Assembly: GCA_029268165.1 (NCBI GenBank)
Contig: JAJUGM010000084.1
Span: forward strand, 1 to 10,397
Origin: Bacteroidota bacterium
GTDB taxonomy: Bacteria; Bacteroidota; Bacteroidia; Bacteroidales; UBA10428
Reading direction: 5' to 3'
DNA: 10,397 nucleotides
Below are positions 6,327 to 10,397 of the stretch, piece after piece; positions within the stretch are counted from its first letter, which is position 1, and every line of letters begins with the position of its first letter. The notes under the pieces are model-generated. The model saw only the letters and a list, made by a program, of their open reading frames with translations. It did not search any database and was not told the DNA's origin. Both the position numbers and the translations under genes were made by a program.

Positions 6327-6806
6327 ATGATAATTAATATACGCCGTACCATTCTCAGGAAAAACGTAAGGGCTTTTATCCTCGCACTGGTATTTGTGAC
6401 GTTTATAGTGGTTTTACTTATTACAAATATAGTTGAGGATGTATTGTTCGGGCTTACCAGCTATCACCTTGCCATTATCATTGCCTGTATTTACATTGTA
6501 ATCGTATTATTCAATTCCCTGAGGCAATACAATTATATCTATTTCTCTGATGAAGGAGATACTATAATCCTTCGCTACTTCCCTACCGGCGTTTTTACCA
6601 ACCGGAAAAATTCAATCGAAATTGGCAAGAAAAACTTTGTTGATTATGAAAGAAAAAAGTGGCTGTTTGGTTTTCGCGAAAAAATAATTATTCTGGTTAA
6701 TACGCCCAGAGGCATTGCAAAATACCCGCCTGTATCATTTACTGCACTCAGCAAAACTGAAAAACAAAAGATTTATCAGGCGCTTGATAAACTGAAAAAG
6801 AAATAA
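6327..6806 (+). CDS. Conserved hypothetical two-TM membrane protein with PH-like domain
   Basis: The 159-residue protein has a basic N-terminus, two hydrophobic helices at about 16-34 and 45-64, and a soluble C-terminal domain from about 65. That domain starts with an aromatic-rich strand (YNYIYFSDEGD) and continues with alternating strands through FGFREKIIILVNTPRG. It ends in KYPPVSFTALSKTEKQKIYQALDKL, a strand plus amphipathic helix. This architecture resembles the small Bacteroidota membrane proteins with a bacterial PH-like domain; no enzyme motif is present and no function is claimed. It has its own promoter candidate and is followed after 51 bases by dprA, so it may lead that run. The ATG at 6327 is the first in frame. 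Confidence 0.75.
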   Translation: MIINIRRTILRKNVRAFILALVFVTFIVVLLITNIVEDVLFGLTSYHLAIIIACIYIVIVLFNSLRQYNYIYFSDEGDTIILRYFPTGVFTNRKNSIEIGKKNFVDYERKKWLFGFREKIIILVNTPRGIAKYPPVSFTALSKTEKQKIYQALDKLKKK

Positions 6807-6857
6807 GGCGAATCGTTTTATCTCATAATGGCTGAAGTTTGAAGGTAATATTTGTTA

Positions 6858-7985
6858 ATGCCGGAAATGACAGAAAATGCACTGAAATATAAAATAGGCA
6901 TTGGGCTAATACCCAAAATAGGGCCTGTGCTGACACGTCGCCTCATATCATATTGCGGAAGCGTTGAGGCAGTGTTTCTGGAGAGAAAAAGCAATCTGGG
7001 CAAGATTCCTGGTATTGGTGAAAAACTGGCCGAACTTATCATTGACAATAAAAGTAACGTTTTAAAACTTGCTGAGGAAGAAATAAGGTATATTGACAAA
7101 AACGGTATTACTGCTTTGTTTTATCTCGATGCTGCTTATCCTGAAAGGCTCAGGCATTGTGAAGATGCTCCAGTAGTTTTGTTCATGCGCGGGAATACCA
7201 ATTTTAACCGCCCTAAAGTACTAAGTATTGTAGGCACAAGGAATCCTACCGATTATGGAAAAGAGATATGCAAAAAGCTTGTGGAATATCTGGCATTGAA
7301 TCATCCTGACATACTAATAGTTAGCGGGTTAGCTTACGGCATAGACATTTGTGCTCACAGGTCGGCGCTTAAAAACAAGATAGAAACTGCAGCAGTGCTT
7401 GCACATGGATTTACTCTTGTTTATCCTGCCGTGCACAGCGATACGGCAAAACAAATGATCAGCCGGGGTGCACTTGTTACTGAATTTCTTCATCACGAGC
7501 AACCTGAGCCAAACAATTTTGTTAAACGAAACCGTATTATAGCAGGCCTTGCCGATGCCACAGTAGTTGTTGAGTCGGGCAGACAGGGCGGGGCCATTAT
7601 TACCGCCGAAATTGCAAACTCATACAACCGTGACGTTTTTGCTGTTCCCGGCCGCGCTTATGACAATTACTCTGCCGGCTGCAATCAGTTAATAAAAACT
7701 AACAGGGCTGCTCTTATTGAAGATGCGCGCGATATTGAATTCATGCTTGGATGGAAGAAGTCTGAAAACTCCGCAAAAGAAGCGATCCAGCAGCAGCTAT
7801 TCGTGGCGCTTTCAGAGGATGAATCTGCTTTGCTTAATGCTATCCGAAATACTTCGGGAATTACTATCGACCAGCTTTCACTTCAATGTGAAATTCCTGT
7901 CAGCCGGGCCTCGTCAGCTTTGCTAAACCTTGAATTTCATGGACTTGTAAAATGCCTTCCGGGCAAAGTATATAAAACCATATAA
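6858..7985 (+). CDS. dprA: DNA-processing protein DprA (Smf)
   Basis: The 375-residue protein binds incoming single-stranded DNA and loads RecA during natural transformation; many non-competent bacteria also carry it. The N-terminal helix-hairpin-helix region (about 15-65) includes LGKIPGIGEKLAELI. The Rossmann-like DprA core (about 95-298) shows GTRNPTDYG (126-134), SGLAYGIDICAHRSAL (156-171), LAHGFTLVYP (181-190), FVKRNRIIAGLA (221-232), ESGRQGGAIITAEIA (239-253) and VFAVPG (260-265). The C-terminal winged-helix domain (about 318-375) is present, so the protein is full length. The start is ambiguous: TTG at 6852, ATG at 6858 or ATG at 6867. I chose 6858; no Shine-Dalgarno sequence decides it. 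It is followed by tatD after three bases, suggesting an operon. Confidence 0.96.
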   Translation: MPEMTENALKYKIGIGLIPKIGPVLTRRLISYCGSVEAVFLERKSNLGKIPGIGEKLAELIIDNKSNVLKLAEEEIRYIDKNGITALFYLDAAYPERLRHCEDAPVVLFMRGNTNFNRPKVLSIVGTRNPTDYGKEICKKLVEYLALNHPDILIVSGLAYGIDICAHRSALKNKIETAAVLAHGFTLVYPAVHSDTAKQMISRGALVTEFLHHEQPEPNNFVKRNRIIAGLADATVVVESGRQGGAIITAEIANSYNRDVFAVPGRAYDNYSAGCNQLIKTNRAALIEDARDIEFMLGWKKSENSAKEAIQQQLFVALSEDESALLNAIRNTSGITIDQLSLQCEIPVSRASSALLNLEFHGLVKCLPGKVYKTI

Positions 7986-7988
7986 TAT

Positions 7989-8756
7989 ATGCCATTTATT
8001 GATACCCACGCACACCTGTATCTTGAACACTTTGACACCGACTGTCATAATGTAATTCAACGCGCTATGCAGCAGGGAATTTCAAAGATATTACTTCCCA
8101 ATATTGACAGGAAATCGGTTACATTAATGAACCAGCTGGCTGAATTATACCCTGATACATGTTACCCCATGATGGGTTTGCATCCTACTTCGGTAAAAGA
8201 AGACTATATGAATGAGCTTGAGTTTGTTGTACATGAAATACAATCGGGGAACTATATTGCTATAGGTGAAACAGGTATTGACTTATACTGGGATAAGACC
8301 TATCTGAAACAACAATGCATTGTGTTTGAACAGGAAATTAAGCTGGCAGTTGAACTGGATAAGCCTCTTGTTATCCACGCCAGACAATCATTTGATGTTA
8401 TTTTTGAAATACTGGAAAAGTACAAGGCAACGAATCTTAAAGGTGTTTTTCATGCATTCTCAGGTAATATCAGCCAGGCCCTGTATGCCATTCAGCTCGG
8501 ATTTATGTTGGGAATCGGAGGAATGCTCACCTATAAAAATTCAGGTCTTGATAAGGTAGTGGAGCAAACCGGCCTTGAACATATTGTGCTTGAAACTGAT
8601 GCGCCTTTCCTTCCACCGGTGCCCCATAGGGGAGAAAGAAATGAACCGGCTTTCATTACACATGTAGCTGAAAAAATATCGGCAATAAAAGCTGTTGATA
8701 TTGCCGAAGTTGCCGGAATTACAACAGAAAATGCCCGGAAATTATTTAATTTATAA
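7989..8756 (+). CDS. tatD: TatD-family metal-dependent hydrolase / DNase
   Basis: The 255-residue TIM-barrel amidohydrolase-superfamily protein belongs to the TatD family, whose members act as Mg-dependent 3'-5' DNases in repair and DNA degradation. All expected metal ligands are visible: His7 and His9 in DTHAH, Glu94 in GETGID, His130 in VIHAR, His155 in FHAFSG and Asp204 in ETDAPF. Length is typical. It could equally be assigned to the YcfH/YjjV subgroup, which sequence alone does not separate well, so the symbol is family level. The gene lies three bases after dprA and four before ansA. A functional link to DprA through DNA processing is plausible but not shown. Confidence 0.93.
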   Translation: MPFIDTHAHLYLEHFDTDCHNVIQRAMQQGISKILLPNIDRKSVTLMNQLAELYPDTCYPMMGLHPTSVKEDYMNELEFVVHEIQSGNYIAIGETGIDLYWDKTYLKQQCIVFEQEIKLAVELDKPLVIHARQSFDVIFEILEKYKATNLKGVFHAFSGNISQALYAIQLGFMLGIGGMLTYKNSGLDKVVEQTGLEHIVLETDAPFLPPVPHRGERNEPAFITHVAEKISAIKAVDIAEVAGITTENARKLFNL

Positions 8757-8760
8757 AACA

Positions 8761-9792
8761 ATGAACGAGCCCGGAAAATCGATTTTAATTTTATTTACAG
8801 GCGGCACAATTGGCATGGTAAAGGATCCGGCTACAGGAGCGCTCAGACCTTTTCCGTTTGATAATATACTTGAAGAAGTGCCTGAATTGCAGAAGTTTGG
8901 TTATCGGCTGTCGTCATATACATTTACCCCGCTCATTGATTCATCGGATATGCGTCCCGAAATATGGGTTAAAATGGCTGATGTCATTGAAAACAATTAT
9001 GACAAATACGATGGGTTTATTGTTTTACATGGTACAGACACTATGGCATATTCTGCATCAGCCCTTAGCTTCATGCTCGAAAACTTGCGGAAACCTGTAA
9101 TATTCACAGGTTCGCAACTTCCCCTCGGGTCGTTGCGGACAGACGGTAAAGAAAACCTCATTTCGGCTGTTGAAATAGCAGCTGCCGAATATAAAGGGCA
9201 TTCGGCTGTCCCTGAGGTTAGTATTTTTTTTGAAAACAGACTATATCGCGGAAACCGGACATCGAAAAATAATGTTGAAGATTTTAATGCTTTTATTTCC
9301 GGAAATTATCCGCCGCTGGCTGAAAGCGGCGTGCATATAAAATTCAATTATCATCTGATAAACTATTTAAAATCAGGTGAACCATTAAAGGTATATAAGA
9401 AACTTGATAACCGGATAGCTATATTAAAGCTGTTTCCGGGTATCAGCAGGCTGGCTGTGCAATCGGTACTGCAAATGCCCGGTATGCGTGCCATTATTCT
9501 GGAAACTTTTGGAGCAGGCAATGCACCAAACGATGACTGGTTTATTGACGATATCAGAAATGCTGTAACCAGAGGATTAATTATTGTGAATGTCACTCAA
9601 TGCCGAATCGGAAGCGTAGCTATGGGTGCTTATGAAAACAGTCGCCGGCTGGCCGACGCAGGCGTTATCAGCGGCAGGGATATGACACCCGAAGCTGCTG
9701 TTGCCAAACTGATGTTTTTACTTGGTTTGTATGATGACAGAGAGCAGATTAGCAGATTAATTGATCAATCGCTTCGGGGTGAATTGACTTAA
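8761..9792 (+). CDS. ansA: Type I (cytoplasmic) L-asparaginase, AnsA
   Basis: The 343-residue enzyme hydrolyses L-asparagine to aspartate and ammonia. The catalytic features are complete: TGGTIG with Thr13 as nucleophile, HGTDTM with Thr92 and Asp93, and Lys170 in RGNRTSK. The stretches RTDGKENLISA and NRLYRGNRTSK match the type I (AnsA) branch rather than the periplasmic type II enzyme, and there is no signal peptide, so it is cytoplasmic. The length fits the family. The frame extends upstream to 8695 inside tatD, but the ATG at 8761, four bases after the tatD stop, starts just before the conserved first strand and is chosen. It is the last protein gene of the plus-strand run, followed by tRNA-Ser. 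Confidence 0.95.
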   Translation: MNEPGKSILILFTGGTIGMVKDPATGALRPFPFDNILEEVPELQKFGYRLSSYTFTPLIDSSDMRPEIWVKMADVIENNYDKYDGFIVLHGTDTMAYSASALSFMLENLRKPVIFTGSQLPLGSLRTDGKENLISAVEIAAAEYKGHSAVPEVSIFFENRLYRGNRTSKNNVEDFNAFISGNYPPLAESGVHIKFNYHLINYLKSGEPLKVYKKLDNRIAILKLFPGISRLAVQSVLQMPGMRAIILETFGAGNAPNDDWFIDDIRNAVTRGLIIVNVTQCRIGSVAMGAYENSRRLADAGVISGRDMTPEAAVAKLMFLLGLYDDREQISRLIDQSLRGELT

Positions 9793-9816
9793 AATCATTT
9801 TTTTTTACTAATTTTC
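9784..9816 (+). promoter_or_regulatory. Likely promoter of tRNA-Ser
   Basis: TAATTTTC at 9809-9816 differs from TAnnTTTG only in the last base and is followed by a G and a C-rich stretch. TTG at 9784-9786 lies 22 bases upstream as a possible -33 element, overlapping the end of ansA. The tRNA begins 25 bases downstream of the -7 element. The T-run at 9799-9806 may also help end ansA transcription, but no stem precedes it. Confidence 0.45.
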
Positions 9817-9841
9817 GCCCCCTGTTCAATTTTATTTTCCC

Positions 9842-9929
9842 GGAGAGTTGGCCGAGTGGTCTAAGGCGCACGCCTGGAGAGCGTGTTCTCGCCAAAAGCG
9901 GGACCAGGGTTCGAATCCCTGACTCTCCG
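9842..9929 (+). tRNA. tRNA-Ser, anticodon GGA
   Basis: The 88-nt sequence folds as a class II tRNA. The acceptor stem GGAGAGT (9842-9848) pairs with ACTCTCC (9922-9928), with G9929 as discriminator. The anticodon stem CACGC/GCGTG encloses a loop with GGA at 9876-9878, which reads UCC and UCU serine codons. A long variable arm (CTCGC/GCGGG, with one G-U pair) and the T arm CAGGG-TTCGAAT-CCCTG are present. The 3' CCA is not encoded and must be added by the CCA-adding enzyme. Confidence 0.97.
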
Positions 9930-9943
9930 CAAATCAAAACAAC

Positions 9944-9973
9944 TGCTCCTTTTATGGAGCATATCTGTTTTTT
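9944..9973 (+). terminator. Intrinsic terminator after tRNA-Ser
   Basis: TGCTCC (9944-9949) and GGAGCA (9956-9961) form a six-pair stem with a six-base loop. A T-rich stretch follows, with six T at 9968-9973. It lies 15 bases after the tRNA. The T-run starts a few bases late, so strength is uncertain. Confidence 0.65.
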
Positions 9974-10006
9974 GGGGTGTGTTCAGACATTTATTTTATC
10001 CCAATT

Positions 10007-10034
10007 ATTGCATTAGAAAAATTTCTAATGCAAT
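10007..10034. repeat. 28-bp perfect palindrome (13-bp arms)
   Basis: The left arm ATTGCATTAGAAA (10007-10019) and right arm TTTCTAATGCAAT (10022-10034) are exact reverse complements around a central AA. There is no T-tract after it, so it is not a standard terminator. It sits in gene-free DNA between the tRNA terminator and the window end. It may be an operator-type binding site, a recombination site or a leader hairpin; the sequence alone does not decide. Confidence 0.85.
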
Positions 10035-10279
10035 GCGATTAAGAAAATTCCATTGGTTCGCTCTTTCCAAGAGTTCTCAATGAATAATTCATCTAAAAAT
10101 AAATCAGATTTTTATTCGCCTGGATGTATTTGTTTATTCCTGATATGTGTGTTTAACATACTGTTAAAGCCTTTAGTATATTTTTCCTATTTATTAAAGG
10201 AGTTAAATCAGTCGCAGGTGTTTTGCAAAGCAACTCGGCCTAAGCATTTTTTCCTTAAAACCCCGATGCAGTGATGGTT

Positions 10280-10304
10280 TCAATTCCAATACTTTTTGAA
10301 TTGA
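10280..10304. repeat. Inverted repeat TCAATTC / GAATTGA
   Basis: TCAATTC (10280-10286) and GAATTGA (10298-10304) are exact complements with an 11-base centre. Such AT-rich 7-bp arms can arise by chance; it is listed because several inverted repeats cluster in this gene-free segment. Confidence 0.35.
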
Positions 10305-10351
10305 TTACAAATGCTTTATTGCATAAGAATTTATTAATCTATGATCGGGGA

Positions 10352-10381
10352 AGTCATTAGTTCGCGTTGTTCTTAATGACT
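10352..10381. repeat. Inverted repeat AGTCATTA / TAATGACT
   Basis: AGTCATTA (10352-10359) and TAATGACT (10374-10381) are exact complements with a 14-base centre. The same GTCATTA/TAATGAC pair occurs at 3595-3620 in the other large intergenic region, with a similar spacing. Confidence 0.45.
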
Positions 10382-10397
10382 AATCTGGTCTTAAAAC

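Larger units (their letters stand above)
10035..10397. other. 363-bp region without a convincing gene
   Basis: The only longer frame (from an ATG at 10080 to 10274, 64 residues) has one hydrophobic stretch but no Shine-Dalgarno sequence, promoter or recognisable family, and I do not call it. The region contains two further inverted repeats (10280-10304 and 10352-10381). It may be the upstream region of a gene beyond the window. Confidence 0.6.

Noticed and set aside
8695..8760. A longer asparaginase start inside tatD
   Set aside because: The added residues come from the tatD coding sequence in another frame; the ATG at 8761 gives the normal type I enzyme.
10080..10274. A 64-residue frame with one hydrophobic segment after the tRNA
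   Set aside because: There is no promoter, no family resemblance and irregular composition; AT-rich DNA easily yields such frames.

Overview
The window looks like a chromosomal segment from a Bacteroidota bacterium, probably Bacteroidales-like and moderately AT-rich. Reasons: start codons lack Shine-Dalgarno sequences, one clean TAnnTTTG promoter (-7 element) with an upstream TTTG is visible, there are small lipoproteins and an outer-membrane barrel of the type common in this phylum, and intergenic regions carry degenerate 7-bp and 8-bp tandem repeats. The phylum call is inference from these features, not a database match.

Layout. (1) 1-1020: a ZIP-family metal transporter gene on the plus strand, bracketed closely on both sides by heptamer arrays that form a 31-bp, 29/31-matching inverted repeat. 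(2) 1024-3322, minus strand, visibly AT-rich accessory block. Reading 5' to 3' on the minus strand it runs: outer-membrane barrel protein; N-terminally short HExxH metallopeptidase-like protein; small lipoprotein; a second, decayed peptidase copy without HExxH; a second small lipoprotein. The peptidase + lipoprotein pair is therefore an old tandem duplication. (3) 3323-3882: 560 bp without genes, holding short inverted motifs and an array of degenerate 8-bp repeats. (4) 3883-9792: housekeeping genes: aspS (minus), then divergently tadA, a two-TM hypothetical protein, and a tight dprA-tatD-ansA run (3-4 bp gaps) on the plus strand. (5) 9784-9973: tRNA-Ser(GGA) with a likely promoter and terminator. 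(6) 9974-10397: about 420 bp without a convincing gene, containing a striking 28-bp perfect palindrome.

Functionally, the plus-strand genes serve translation fidelity (tRNA-Asp charging, tRNA adenosine deamination, tRNA-Ser), DNA uptake and recombination (DprA), a TatD metal-dependent DNase/hydrolase, and asparagine breakdown. There is no sign of a phage, an insertion sequence with a transposase, or a CRISPR array. The most unusual part is the duplicated peptidase-lipoprotein pair behind an outer-membrane barrel gene. It could be a small cell-envelope module, with a protease and a lipoprotein partner or inhibitor, that is degrading by truncation; this function is a hypothesis only.
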